NCBI RefSeq assembly: GCF_900700375.1
Contig: NW_021629839.1
Coordinates: 1 to 64,000 of the forward strand
Direction of reading: 5' to 3'
Source of the DNA: Denticeps clupeoides
Lineage: Eukaryota; Chordata; Actinopteri; Clupeiformes; Denticipitidae
Length of the DNA stretch: 64,000 nt
Shown: in pieces, positions 40,683 to 50,211 of the stretch
Numbering within the stretch: position 1 is the first letter of the stretch
Layout: each line of letters starts with the position of its first letter
The notes under the pieces: generated by a model
What the model was told of the DNA's origin: nothing
Seen by the model: the letters and a program-made list of their open reading frames with translations, nothing else
Databases searched by the model: none
Translations under genes and position numbers: made by a program

Positions 40683-41634
40683 ATCAACCAGCTTCTCAGC
40701 TGCCACTTATAATACTGACCATATCATTGTTCTGCTCACCAAGACCTTGTATGGAGTATTGTGTAAAAATTTGATAAAATATTTAGAGAGCAAATGCTTA
40801 GTTACCCTAATTGCATTTTCCAAGAGGCTGGTAACTTGTGGAGGTGCATGATTAAAGTGGTGGTCAGTTTGTGTAGAAAAGAAAGAAGAATAATTTGATT
40901 GGTGTCAAGAGTCATGGAACATCACAAAGTGGGCAGGTCAATGCAGGAAAGGGGCGTGGTTCCAGGCAGTGTGTTTATTCCACGTGGTGATGTCACTGTC
41001 TGGGTCTCTGTTAAGGTACTGGCAGCAATCTTCTGCCATTTCATTATAGTTCATGCTTTTTTGGAAGGGGAAATTTCATTCTCAAATATGTGGTCTTCCC
41101 AGACTGAGGTTGTACCTCTGCATTTTGCTAGTGCTGACTCCTACAAAGTCCCCATATGTGGGCATCTAGACTGCATCATTCCTGATAGCGACAGACTGCG
41201 TTTACCCTCTCACAAGCATGTTGTTCACAACTAAACCACAAACACAATTGTCTGCATAGAGTCAGTCCTAGAGTCAGCTAAAGAAATGTACAGCAGCTTC
41301 AGATCTTCTTATCTTACCAAATGATTGAGATTGTCCACTACATGAGCAACTTCATTAATACATTGACACCAGATGCAGTTGAAAATGTTTCAGATCTTCT
41401 TATGGAGTTCATTCTTGTGTTTTTGCTTTGAAAAAAAAAAAAAACTAAACATTTGGAATTTGGCACAGCATCTCCCTTTTCCTAAGGAACCCTAGTTCCT
41501 ATTTGTCAATCAAAAAAAGTTGAAAATATGGAGCACTTCACTGATTTGTGTGTCATCCTTTTGCAAGTTCCATGCTAATCTTGGTACAACATCTTCCTAG
41601 ACCCAAGTGACTCTTTGTCTAATTAAAAATGAAC

Positions 41635-41740
41635 AAAATATGGAACGCTTCACGGATTTGCGTGTCATCCTTTCGCAGGGGCCATGCTAATCTTCTCTGT
41701 ATCGATCCAATTTTAGTATATGTGCAGCCGTAGCAAGCAC
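41635..41740 (-). ncRNA. U6: U6 copy 40
   Basis: Exact consensus; second terminator is T5. Confidence 0.92.
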
Positions 41741-42490
41741 ATCAACCAGCTTCTCAGCTGCCACTTATAATACTGACCATATCATTGTTCTGCTCACCAA
41801 GACCTTGTATGGAGTATTGTGTAAAAATTTGATAAAATATTTGGAGAGCAAATGCTTAGTTACCCTAAATGCATTTTCCAAGAGGCTGGTAACTTGTGGA
41901 GGTGCATGATTAAAGTATTGTTAGATTGTGTAGCAAAGTAAAGAAGAATAATTTGATTGGTGTCAAGAGTCATGGGAACATCACAAAGTGGGCAGGTCAA
42001 TGCAGGAAAGGGGCGTGGTTCCAGGCAGTGTGTTTATTCCACGTGGTGATGTCACTGTCTGGGTCTCTGTTAAGGTACTGGCAGCAATCTTCTGCCATTT
42101 CATTATAGTTCATGCTTTTTTGGAAGGGGAAATTTCATTCTCAAATATGTGGTCTTCCCAGACTGAGGTTGTACCTCTGCATTTTGCTAGTGCTGACTCC
42201 TACAAAGTCCCCATATGTGGGCATCTAGACTGCATCATTCCTGATAGCGGCAGACTGCGTTTACCCTCTCACAAGCATGTTGTTCACAACTAAACCACAA
42301 ACACAATTGTCTGTGTAGAGTCAGGCCTAGAGTCAGCTAAAGAAATGTACAGCAGCTTCAGATCTTCTAATCTTACCAAATGATTGAGATTGTCCACTAC
42401 ATGAGCAACTTCATTAATACATTGACACCAGATGCAGTTGGAAAATGTTTCTGATCTTCTTATGGAGTTCCTTTTTGTGTGTTTGCTTTG

Positions 42491-42503
42491 AAAAAAAAAA
42501 AAA
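42491..42503. repeat. Length-variable A homopolymer
   Basis: This is A13 here; in other units it ranges from a short AAAATAAA form to about A19 (for example 25,574-25,592). It is the most length-variable site of the unit and, with the interrupted AAAATAAAAAAAC form, marks at least two repeat subfamilies. On the U6 strand it is a T run, so it could also stop any Pol III read-through. Confidence 0.7.
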
Positions 42504-42537
42504 CTGAACAATTGGAATTTGGCACAGCATCTCCCTT

Positions 42538-42558
42538 TTCCTAAGGAACCCTAGTTCC
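42538..42558. repeat. Overlapping palindromes TTCCTAAGGAA and GGAACCCTAGTTCC
   Basis: A perfect palindrome (TTCCT-A-AGGAA) shares GGAA with a second hairpin (GGAAC, CCTA loop, GTTCC), so only one can fold at a time. The block lies just beyond the U6' terminator and is among the least variable spacer segments. In units with TTCCCAAGGAA (for example near 4,470, 6,580 and 13,978) the first palindrome is broken and the second is kept. Confidence 0.5.
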
Positions 42559-42581
42559 TATTTGTCAATCAAAAAAAGTTG

Positions 42582-42646
42582 AAAATATGGAGCACTTCAC
42601 TGATTTGTGTGTCATCCTTTTGCAAGTTCCATGCTAATCTTGGTAC
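42582..42646 (-). pseudogene. U6', decayed duplicate of the U6 3' half (reference unit)
   Basis: Starting at AAGATTAGCATGG, 60 bases align without gaps to U6 nt 47-106 with eight differences: three in the CCCC of the internal stem, the loop G, two that change the GCG-type stem bases, and two near the tail. The ACAGAGA box is missing (GTACC precedes AAGATT) and no 5' stem-loop or TATA precedes it, so it is not a working U6. It even keeps the tail CCATATTTT and a following T7 run (42,571-42,577). It recurs about 112 bp to the left of the U6 gene throughout the array. Confidence 0.85.
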
Positions 42647-42683
42647 AACATCTTCCTAGTCCCAAGTGACTCTTTGTCTAATT

Positions 42684-42689
42684 AAAAAA
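42684..42689 (-). terminator. Second U6 terminator, T6
   Basis: Four bases (GTTC) after the first T run comes a T6 run, a strong Pol III stop. In the units of copies 28, 30 and 40 it is T5 because the sequence reads AAAAATGAAC on the plus strand. Termination here would give an RNA about 116 nt long. Confidence 0.7.
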
Positions 42690-42693
42690 GAAC

Positions 42694-42697
42694 AAAA
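42694..42697 (-). terminator. First U6 terminator, T4 followed by G
   Basis: The U6 tail is a run of only four T (CCATATTTT then GTTC). Four T can stop Pol III, but vertebrate U6 genes normally end in five or more, so this stop may leak. Confidence 0.6.
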
Positions 42698-42799
42698 TAT
42701 GGAACGCTTCACGGATTTGCGTGTCATCCTTTCGCAGGGGCCATGCTAATCTTCTCTGTATCGATCCAATTTTAGTATATGTGCAGCCGTAGCAAGCAC
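42694..42799 (-). ncRNA. U6: U6 snRNA gene, copy 41 (reference copy for the array)
   Basis: U6 is the catalytic snRNA of the major spliceosome; it pairs with U4 in the tri-snRNP and then with U2 and the 5' splice site. Seen here: the 5' stem-loop with a UACG tetraloop (nt 1-19), the ACAGAGA box (about nt 41-47), the AGC triad (nt 53-55), the internal stem-loop, and a tail ending CCATATTTT. Length is 106 nt against about 107 in human. Relative to human U6 as I know it, the array consensus has six substitutions: C6U, U10A, A15U, A36U, C68A and U86C. The start is set by the GTGC of the 5' stem and is supported by TTATAA at -30 to -25. Whether the variant RNA is expressed cannot be told from sequence. 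Confidence 0.93.
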
Positions 42800-42823
42800 A
42801 TCAACAAGCTTCTCAGCTGCCAC

Positions 42824-42829
42824 TTATAA
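42824..42829 (-). promoter_or_regulatory. U6 TATA element (reference unit)
   Basis: TTATAA lies 25 to 30 bp upstream of the U6 start, the usual spot for the TATA box that commits vertebrate U6 promoters to RNA polymerase III. The same hexamer sits 25-30 bp to the right of the U6 right end in essentially every unit I checked, including units with changed spacers. Confidence 0.85.
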
Positions 42830-42840
42830 TACTGACCATA

Positions 42841-42860
42841 TCATTGTTCTGCTCACCAAG
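42841..42860 (-). promoter_or_regulatory. Candidate PSE, called by position only
   Basis: This block at -61 to -42 is where the SNAPc-binding proximal sequence element lies in vertebrate U6 genes, and it is well kept between units. On the transcribed strand it reads CTTGGTGAGCAGAACAATGA, which is not a good match to the mammalian PSE. A TCACC core, typical of the PSE start, is present but on the opposite strand. The call therefore rests on position and conservation. Confidence 0.4.
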
Positions 42861-42918
42861 ACCTTGTATGGAGTATTGTGTAAAAATGTGATAAAATATT
42901 TGGAGAGCAAATGCTTAG

Positions 42919-42935
42919 TTACCCTAATTGCATTT
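42919..42935. promoter_or_regulatory. SPH (Staf/ZNF143)-like plus octamer-like distal element
   Basis: The plus strand reads TTACCCTAATTGCATTT at about -120 to -136. Its TACCC...TTGCATT core resembles the SPH/Staf site (TACCC followed by ATGCAT-like bases), and the reverse strand carries ATGCAATT, seven of eight bases of the octamer ATGCAAAT. Both are standard parts of the distal element of vertebrate snRNA promoters and can work in either orientation. The spacing is shorter than the usual 200-250 bp. Some units carry a TTATTGCA or TAATTGTA form. Confidence 0.5.
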
Positions 42936-43013
42936 TCCAAGAGGCTGGTAACTTGTGGAGCTGCATGATTAAAGTATGTTTAGTTTGTGTAGCAAAGTAA
43001 GAAGAATAATTTG

Positions 43014-43018
43014 ATTGG
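43014..43018 (-). promoter_or_regulatory. CCAAT box (NF-Y type)
   Basis: On the U6 strand this reads CACCAATCAA around -215 to -219, a good NF-Y type CCAAT box. It is kept in nearly all units. Its role here is inferred from motif and position only. Confidence 0.4.
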
Positions 43019-43067
43019 TGTCAAGAGTCATAGGAACATCACAAAGTGGGCAGGTCAATGCAGGAAA

Positions 43068-43076
43068 GGGGCGTGG
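43068..43076. promoter_or_regulatory. GC/CACCC box (Sp1/KLF type)
   Basis: GGGGCGTGG, about -269 to -277 from the U6 start, is a classic KLF/Sp1 site. It is nearly invariant across the array, also in units whose neighbouring spacer varies. Confidence 0.4.
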
Positions 43077-43096
43077 TTCCAGGCAGTGTGTTTATT

Positions 43097-43112
43097 CCAC
43101 GTGGTGATGTCA
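43097..43112. promoter_or_regulatory. E-box palindrome joined to a CRE-like site
   Basis: The perfect palindrome CCACGTGG (USF/MYC-type E-box) is followed directly by TGATGTCA, which is TGACATCA on the U6 strand and one base from the CRE TGACGTCA. The pair sits at about -298 to -313. A few units carry CCACGTGATG (for example 22,960-23,050 and 61,080-61,090) or CCACGGGG (near 24,070), which break the E-box. Confidence 0.4.
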
Positions 43113-43136
43113 CTGTCTGGGTCTCTGTTAAGGTAC

Positions 43137-43155
43137 TGGCAGCCATCTTCTGCCA
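43137..43155. repeat. Short inverted repeat TGGCAG / CTGCCA
   Basis: Two perfect 6-bp arms flank a 7-bp loop, about -338 to -356 from the U6 start, and the arrangement repeats in most units. In units with CTGACAG in place of CTGGCAG (near 6,125, 14,577, 15,637, 19,867, 26,226 and 51,606) one arm is changed without compensation, which argues against a strongly needed hairpin. Confidence 0.45.
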
Positions 43156-43759
43156 TTTCATTATAGTTCATGCTTTTTTGGAAGGGGAAATTTCATTCTC
43201 AAATATGTGGTCTTCCCAGACTGAGGTTGTACCTCTGCATTTTGCTAGTGCTGACTCCTACAAAGTCCCCATATGTGGGCATCTAGACTGCATCATTCCT
43301 GATAGCGGCAGACTGCGTTTACCCTCTCACAAGCATGTTGTTCAAAACTAAACCACAAACACAATTGTCTGTGTAGAGTCAGGCCTAGAGTCAGCTAAAG
43401 AAATGTACAGCAGCTTCAGTTCTTCTTATCATACCAAATGATTGAGATTGTCCACTACATGAGCAACTTCATCAATACATTGATACCAGATGCAGTTGGA
43501 AATGTTTCTGATCTTCTTATGGTCTTTATCCCTGTGTGTTTTTGCTTTGAAAAAAAAAAAAAAAAAACTAAACATTTGGAATTTGGCACAGCATCTCCCT
43601 TTTCCTAAGGAACCCTAGTTCCTATTTGTCAATCAAAAAAATTTTGAAAATATGGAGCACTTCACTGATTTGTGTGTCATCCTTTTGCAAGTTCCATGCT
43701 AATCTTGGTACAACATCTTCCTAGTCCCAAGTGACTCTTTTGTCTAATTAAAAAAGAAC

Positions 43760-43865
43760 AAAATATGGAACGCTTCACGGATTTGCGTGTCATCCTTTCG
43801 CAGGGGCCATGCTAATCTTCTCTGTATCGATCCAATTTTAGTATATGTGCAGCCGTAGCAAGCAC
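43760..43865 (-). ncRNA. U6: U6 copy 42
   Basis: Exact consensus; 1,055 bp to the next copy. Confidence 0.92.
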
Positions 43866-44814
43866 ATCAACAAGCTTCTCAGCTGCCACTTATAATACTG
43901 ACCATATCATTGTTCTGCTCACCAAGACCTTGTATGGAGTATTGTGTAAAATGTGATAAAATATTTGGAGAGCAAATGCTTAGTTACCCTAATTGCATTT
44001 TCCAAGAGGCTGGTAACTTGTGGAGGTGCATGATTAAAGTGTGGTCAGTTTGTGTAGCAAAGAAAGAAGAATAATTTGATTGGTGTCAAGAGTCATGGGA
44101 ACATCACAAAGTGGGCAGGTCAATGCAGGAAAGGGGCGTGGTTCCAGGCAGTGTGTTTATTCCACGTGGTGATGTCACTGTCTGGGTCTCTGTTAAGGTA
44201 CTGGCAGCCATCTTCTGCCATTTCATTATAGTTCATGCTTTTTTGGAAGGGGAAATTTCATTCTCAAATATGTGGTCTTCCCAGACTGAGGTTGTACCTC
44301 TGCATTTTGCTAGTGCTGACTCCTACAAAGTCCCCATATGTGGGCATCTAGACTGCATCATTCCTGATAGCGACAGACTGCGTTTACCCTCTCACAAGCA
44401 TTTTGTTCACAACTAAACCACAAACACAATTGTCTGTGTAGAGTCAGTCCTAGAGTCAGCTAAAGAAATGTACAGCAGCTTCAGTTCTTCTAATCTTACC
44501 AAATGATTGAGATTGTCCACTACATGAGCAACTTCATTAATACATTGACACCAGATGCAGTTGGAAATGTTTCTGATCTTCTTATGAGTCTTCATCCTTG
44601 TGTGTTTGCTTTGAAAATAAAAAAACTAAACATTTGGAATTTGGCACAGCATCTCCCTTTTCCTAAGGAACCCTAGTTCCTATTTGTCAATCAAAAAAGT
44701 TGAAAATATGGAGCACTTCACTGATTTGTGTGTCATCCTTTTGCAAGTTCCATGCTAATCTTGGTACAACATCTTCCTAGTCCCAAGTGACTCTTTGTCT
44801 AATTAAAAAAGAAC

Positions 44815-44920
44815 AAAATATGGAACGCTTCACGGATTTGCGTGTCATCCTTTCGCAGGGGCCATGCTAATCTTCTCTGTATCGATCCAATTTTAGTATA
44901 TGTGCAGCCGTAGCAAGCAC
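44815..44920 (-). ncRNA. U6: U6 copy 43
   Basis: Exact consensus; 1,060 bp to the next copy. Confidence 0.92.
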
Positions 44921-45874
44921 ATCAACAAGCTTCTCAGCTGCCACTTATAATACTGACCATATCATTGTTCTGCTCACCAAGACCTTGTATGGAGTATTGT
45001 GTAAAAATGTGATAAAATATTTGGAGAGCAAATGCTTAGTTACCCTAATTGCATTTTCCAAGAGGCTGGTAACTTGTGGAGGTGCATGATTAAAGTATGG
45101 TCAGTTTGTGTAGCAAAGAAAGAAGAATAATTTGATTGGTGTCAAGAGTCATAGGAACATCACAAAGTGGGCAGGTCAATGCAGGAAAGGGGCGTGGTTC
45201 CAGGCAGTGTGTTTATTCCACGTGGTGATGTCACTGTCTGGGTCTCTGTTAAGGTACTGGCAGCAATCTTCTGCCATTTCATTATAGTTCATGCTTTTTG
45301 GAAGGGGAAATTTCATTCTCAAATATGTGGTCTTCCCAGACTGAGGTTGTACCTCTGCATTTTGCTAGTGCTGACTCCTACAAAGTCCCCATATGTGGGC
45401 ATCTAGACTGCATCATTCCTGATAGCGACAGACTGCGTTTACCCTCTCACAAGCATGTTGTTCACAACTAAACCACAAACACAATTGTCTGTGTAGAGTC
45501 AGTCCTAGAGTCAGCTAAAGAAATGTACAGCAGCTTCAGATCTTCTAATCTTACCAAATGATTGAGATTGTCCACTACATGAGCAACTTCATTAATACAT
45601 TGACACCAGATGCAGTTGAAAATGTTTCAGATCTTCTTATGGAGTTCATCCCTGTGTATTTTTGCTTTGAAAAATAAAAAAAAAAAAAACATTTGGAATT
45701 TGGCACAGCATCTCCCTTTTCCTAAGGAACCCTAGTTCCTATTTGTCAATCAAAAAAAGTTGAAAATATGGAGCACTTCACTGATTTGTGTGTCATCCCT
45801 TTACAAGTTCCATGCTAATCTTGGTACAACATCTTCCTAGTCCCAAGTGACTCTTTGTCTAATTAAAAAAGAAC

Positions 45875-45980
45875 AAAATATGGAACGCTTCACGGATTTG
45901 CGTGTCATCCTTTCGCAGGGGCCATGCTAATCTTCTCTGTATCGATCCAATTTTAGTATATGTGCAGCCGTAGCAAGCAC
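45875..45980 (-). ncRNA. U6: U6 copy 44
   Basis: Exact consensus; 1,056 bp to the next copy. Confidence 0.92.
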
Positions 45981-46930
45981 ATCAACAAGCTTCTCAGCTG
46001 CCACTTATAATACTGACCATATCATTGTTCTGCTCACCAAGACCTTGTATGGAGTATTGTGTAAAAATGTGATAAAATATTTGGAGAGCAAATGCTTAGT
46101 TACCCTAATTGCATTTTCCAAGAGGCTGGTAACTTGTGGAGGTGCATGATTAAAGTGTGGTCAGTTTGTGTAGCAAAGAAAGATGAATAATTTGATTGGT
46201 GTCAAGAGTCATGGGAACATCACAAAGTGGGCAGGTCAATGCAGGAAAGGGGCGTGGTTCCAGGCAGTGTGTTTATTCCACGTGGTGATGTCACTGTCTG
46301 GGTCTCTGTTAAGGTACTGGCAGCCATCTTCTGCCATTTCATTATAGTTCATGCTTTTTTGGAAGGGGAAATTTCATTCTCAAATATGTGGTCTTCCCAG
46401 ACTGAGGTTGTACCTCTGCATTTTGCTAGTGCTGACTCCTACAAAGTCCCCATATGTGGGCATCTAGACTGCATCATTCCTGATAGCGACAGACTGCGTT
46501 TACCCTCTCACAAGCATGTTGTTCACAACTAAACCACAAACACAATTGTCTGTGTAGAGTCAGGCCTAGAGTCAGCTAAAGAAATGTACAGCAGCTTCAG
46601 TTCTTCTTATCATACCAAATGATTGAGATTGTCCACTACATGAGCAACTTCATTAATACATTGACACCAGATTGCAGTTGGACATGTTTCTGATCTTCTT
46701 ATGGTAGTTCATCCTGTGTGTTTGCTTTGAAAAATAAAAACCTAAACATTTGGAATTTGGCACAGCATCTCCCTTTTCCCAAGGAACCCTAGTTCCTATT
46801 TGTCAATCAAAAAAAGTTGAAAATATGGAGCACTTCACTGATTTGTGTGTCATCCTTTACAAGTTCCATGCTAATCTTGGTACAACATCTTCCTAGTCCC
46901 AAGTGACTCTTTGTCTAATTAAAAAAGAAC

Positions 46931-47036
46931 AAAATATGGAACGCTTCACGGATTTGCGTGTCATCCTTTCGCAGGGGCCATGCTAATCTTCTCTGTATCG
47001 ATCCAATTTTAGTATATGTGCAGCCGTAGCAAGCAC
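46931..47036 (-). ncRNA. U6: U6 copy 45
   Basis: Exact consensus; 1,056 bp to the next copy. Confidence 0.92.
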
Positions 47037-47986
47037 ATCAACAAGCTTCTCAGCTGCCACTTATAATACTGACCATATCATTGTTCTGCTCACCAAGACC
47101 TTGTATGGAGTATTGTGTAAAAATTTGATAAAATATTTGGAGAGCAAATGCTTAGTTACCCTAATTGCATTTTCCAAGAGGCTGGTAACTTGTGGAGGTG
47201 CATGATTAAAGTATTGTTAGTTTGTGTAGCAAAGTAAGAAGAATAATTTGATTGGTGTCAAGAGTCATAGGAACATCACAAAGTGGGCAGGTCAATGCAG
47301 GAAAGGGGCGTGGTTCCAGGCAGTTTGTTTATTCCACGTGGTGATGTCACTGTCTGGGTCTCTGTTAAGGTACTGGCAGCAATCTTCTGCCATTTCATTA
47401 TAGTTCATGCTTTTTTGGAAGGGGAAATTTCATTCTCAAATATGTGGTCTTCCCAGACTGAGGTTGTACCTCTGCATTTTGCTAGTGCTGACTCCTACAA
47501 AGTCCCATATGTGGGCATCTAGACTGCATCATTCCTGATAGCGACAGACTGCGTTTACCCTCTTACAAGCATGTTGTTCACAACTAAACCACAAACACAA
47601 TTGTCTGTGTAGAGTCAGTCCTAGAGTCAGCTAAAGAAATGTACAGCAGCTTCAGATCTTCTAATCTTACCAAATGATTGAGATTGTCCACTACATGAGC
47701 AACTTCATTAATACATTGACACCAGATGCAGTTGGAAATGTTTCTGATCTTCTTATGGAGTTCATTCTTGTGTGTTTGCTTTGAAAAATAAAAAAACTGA
47801 ACATTTGGAATTTGGCACAGCATCTCCCTTTTCCTAAGGAACCCTAGTTCCTATTTGTCAATCAAAAAAAGTTGAAAATATGGAGCACTTCACTGATTTG
47901 TGTGTCATCCCTTTACAAGTTCCATGCTAATCTTGGTACAACATCTTCCTAGTCCCAAGTGACTCTTTGTCTAATTAAAAAAGAAC

Positions 47987-48092
47987 AAAATATGGAACGC
48001 TTCACGGATTTGCGTGTCATCCTTTCGCAGGGGCCATGCTAATCTTCTCTGTATCGATCCAATTTTAGTATATGTGCAGCCGTAGCAAGCAC
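47987..48092 (-). ncRNA. U6: U6 copy 46
   Basis: Exact consensus; 1,063 bp to the next copy. Confidence 0.92.
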
Positions 48093-49049
48093 ATCAACCA
48101 GCTTCTCAGCTGCCACTTATAATACTGACCATATCATTGTTCTGCTCACCAAGACCTTGTATGGAGTATTGTGTAAAATGTGATAAAATATTTGGAGAGC
48201 AAATGCTTAGTTACCCTAATTGCATTTTCCAAGAGGCTGGTAACTTGTGGAGGTGCATGATTAAAGTGTGGTCAGTTTGTGTAGCAAAGTAAGAAGAATA
48301 ATTTGATTGGTGTCAAGAGTCATAGGAACATCACAAAGTGGGCAGGTCAATGCAGGAAAGGGGCGTGGTTCCAGGCAGTGTGTTTATTCCACGTGGTGAT
48401 GTCACTGTCTGGGTCTCTGTTAAGGTACTGGCAGCCATCTTCTGCCATTTCATTATAGTTCATGCTTTTTTGGAAGGGGAAATTTCATTCTCAAATATGT
48501 GGTCTTCCCAGACTGAGGTTGTACCTCTGCATTTTGCTAGTGCTGACTCCTACAAAGTCCCCATATGTGGGCATCTAGACTGCATCATTCCTGATAGCGA
48601 CAGACTGCGTTTACCCTCTCACAAGCATGTTGTTCAAAACTAAACCACAAACACAATTGTCTGTGTAGAGTCAGTCCTAGAGTCAGCTAAAGAAATGTAC
48701 AGCAGCTTCAGTTCTTCTTATCTTACCAAATGATTGAGATTGTCCACTACATGAACAACTTCATCAATACATTGATACCAGATGCAGTTGGAAATGTTTC
48801 TGATCTTCTTATGGTCTTTATCCCTGTGTGTTTTTGCTTTGAAAAAAAAAAAAAAAAAACTGAACATTTGGAATTTGGCACAGCATCTCCCTTTTCCTAA
48901 GGAACCCTAGTTCCTATTTGTCAATCAAAAAAAGTTGAAAATATGGAGCACTTCACTGATTTGTGTGTCATCCTTTTACAAGTTCCATGCTAATCTTGGT
49001 ACAACATCTTCCTAGTCCCAAGTGACTCTTTGTCTAATTAAAAAAGAAC

Positions 49050-49155
49050 AAAATATGGAACGCTTCACGGATTTGCGTGTCATCCTTTCGCAGGGGCCAT
49101 GCTAATCTTCTCTGTATCGATCCAATTTTAGTATATGTGCAGCCGTAGCAAGCAC
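49050..49155 (-). ncRNA. U6: U6 copy 47
   Basis: Exact consensus; 1,056 bp to the next copy. Confidence 0.92.
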
Positions 49156-50105
49156 ATCAACAAGCTTCTCAGCTGCCACTTATAATACTGACCATATCAT
49201 TGTTCTGCTCACCAAGACCTTGTATGGAGTATTGTGTAAAAATGTGATAAATATTTGGAGAGCAAATGCTTAGTTACCCTAATTGCATTTTCCAAGAGGC
49301 TGGTAACTTGTGGAGGTGCATGATTAAAGTATTGGTCAGTTTGTGTAGCAAAGTAAGAAGAATAATTTGATTGGTGTCAAGAGTCATAGGAACATCATGA
49401 AGTGGGCAGGTCAATGCAGGAAAGGGGCGTGGTTCCAGGCAGTGTGTTTATTCCACGTGGTGATGTCACTGTCTGGGTCTCTGTTAAGGTACTGGCAGCA
49501 ATCTTCTGCCATTTCATTATAGTTCATGCTTTTTTGGAAGGGGAAATTTCATTCTCAATTATGTGGTCTTCCCAGACTGAGGTTGTACCTCTGCATTTTG
49601 CTAGTGCTGACTCCTACAAAGTCCCCATATGTGGGCATCTAGACTGCATCATTCCTGATAGCGACAGACTGCGTTTACCCTCTCACAAGCATGTTGTTCA
49701 CAACTAAACCACAAACACAATTGTCTGCGTAGAGTCAGTCCTAGAGTCAGCTAAAGAAATGTACAGCAGCTTCAGTTCTTCTTATCATACCAAATGATTG
49801 AGATTGTCCACTACATGAGCAACTTCATTAATACATTGACACCAGATGCAGTTGGAAATGTTTCTAATCTTCTTATGGAGTTCATTCTTGTGTTTTTGCT
49901 TTGAAAATAAAAAAACTAAACATTTGGAATTTGGCACAGCATCTCCCTTTTCCCTAAGGAACCCTAGTTCCTATTTGTCAATCAAAAAAGTTGAAAATAT
50001 GGAGCACTTCACTGATTTGTGTGTCATCCCTTTACAAGTTCCATGCTAATCTTGGTACAACATCTTCCTAGTCCCAAGTGACTCTTTGTCTAATTAAAAA
50101 AGAAC

Positions 50106-50211
50106 AAAATATGGAACGCTTCACGGATTTGCGTGTCATCCTTTCGCAGGGGCCATGCTAATCTTCTCTGTATCGATCCAATTTTAGTATATGTGCAGCC
50201 GTAGCAAGCAC
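50106..50211 (-). ncRNA. U6: U6 copy 48
   Basis: Exact consensus; 1,054 bp to the next copy. Confidence 0.92.

Larger units (their letters stand above)
43046..43351 (+). other. Recurrent 101-codon antisense reading frame, judged non-coding
   Basis: A frame opening at a GTG (first ATG four codons later) runs 101 codons and recurs in about half of the units, overlapping the U6 distal promoter on the other strand. In many units it is cut to 79 codons by a one-base change in a T5/T6 run, or shifted elsewhere, with no sign that the frame is protected. The ATG context is weak (T at -3). No signal peptide, domain or known family is evident. I take it as a product of repeat homogenisation. Confidence 0.75.

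Noticed and set aside
42491-42503. SINE or retroposon tail (A-run)
   Set aside because: No target-site duplications, no A/B boxes nearby and no 7SL- or tRNA-like body; U6' keeps 3' flank similarity, which points to DNA duplication and not retroposition.
42491-42540. A third, older U6 tail relic next to the A homopolymer
   Set aside because: TTCCAAATGTTTAG followed by a T run resembles the U6 tail, but the match is about 20 bases, the spacing differs and nothing upstream aligns; too weak to call.
42582-42646. U6' as a second functional U6 or as U6atac
   Set aside because: It lacks the 5' stem-loop, the ACAGAGA box and a promoter, and aligns without gaps to the U6 3' half, so it is a decayed U6 duplicate and not a minor-spliceosome RNA.
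42834-42860. Divergent Pol III promoter firing to the right from the TCACC core
   Set aside because: No TATA at the needed distance on that side and no RNA gene-like sequence to the right; kept only as a PSE-orientation question.
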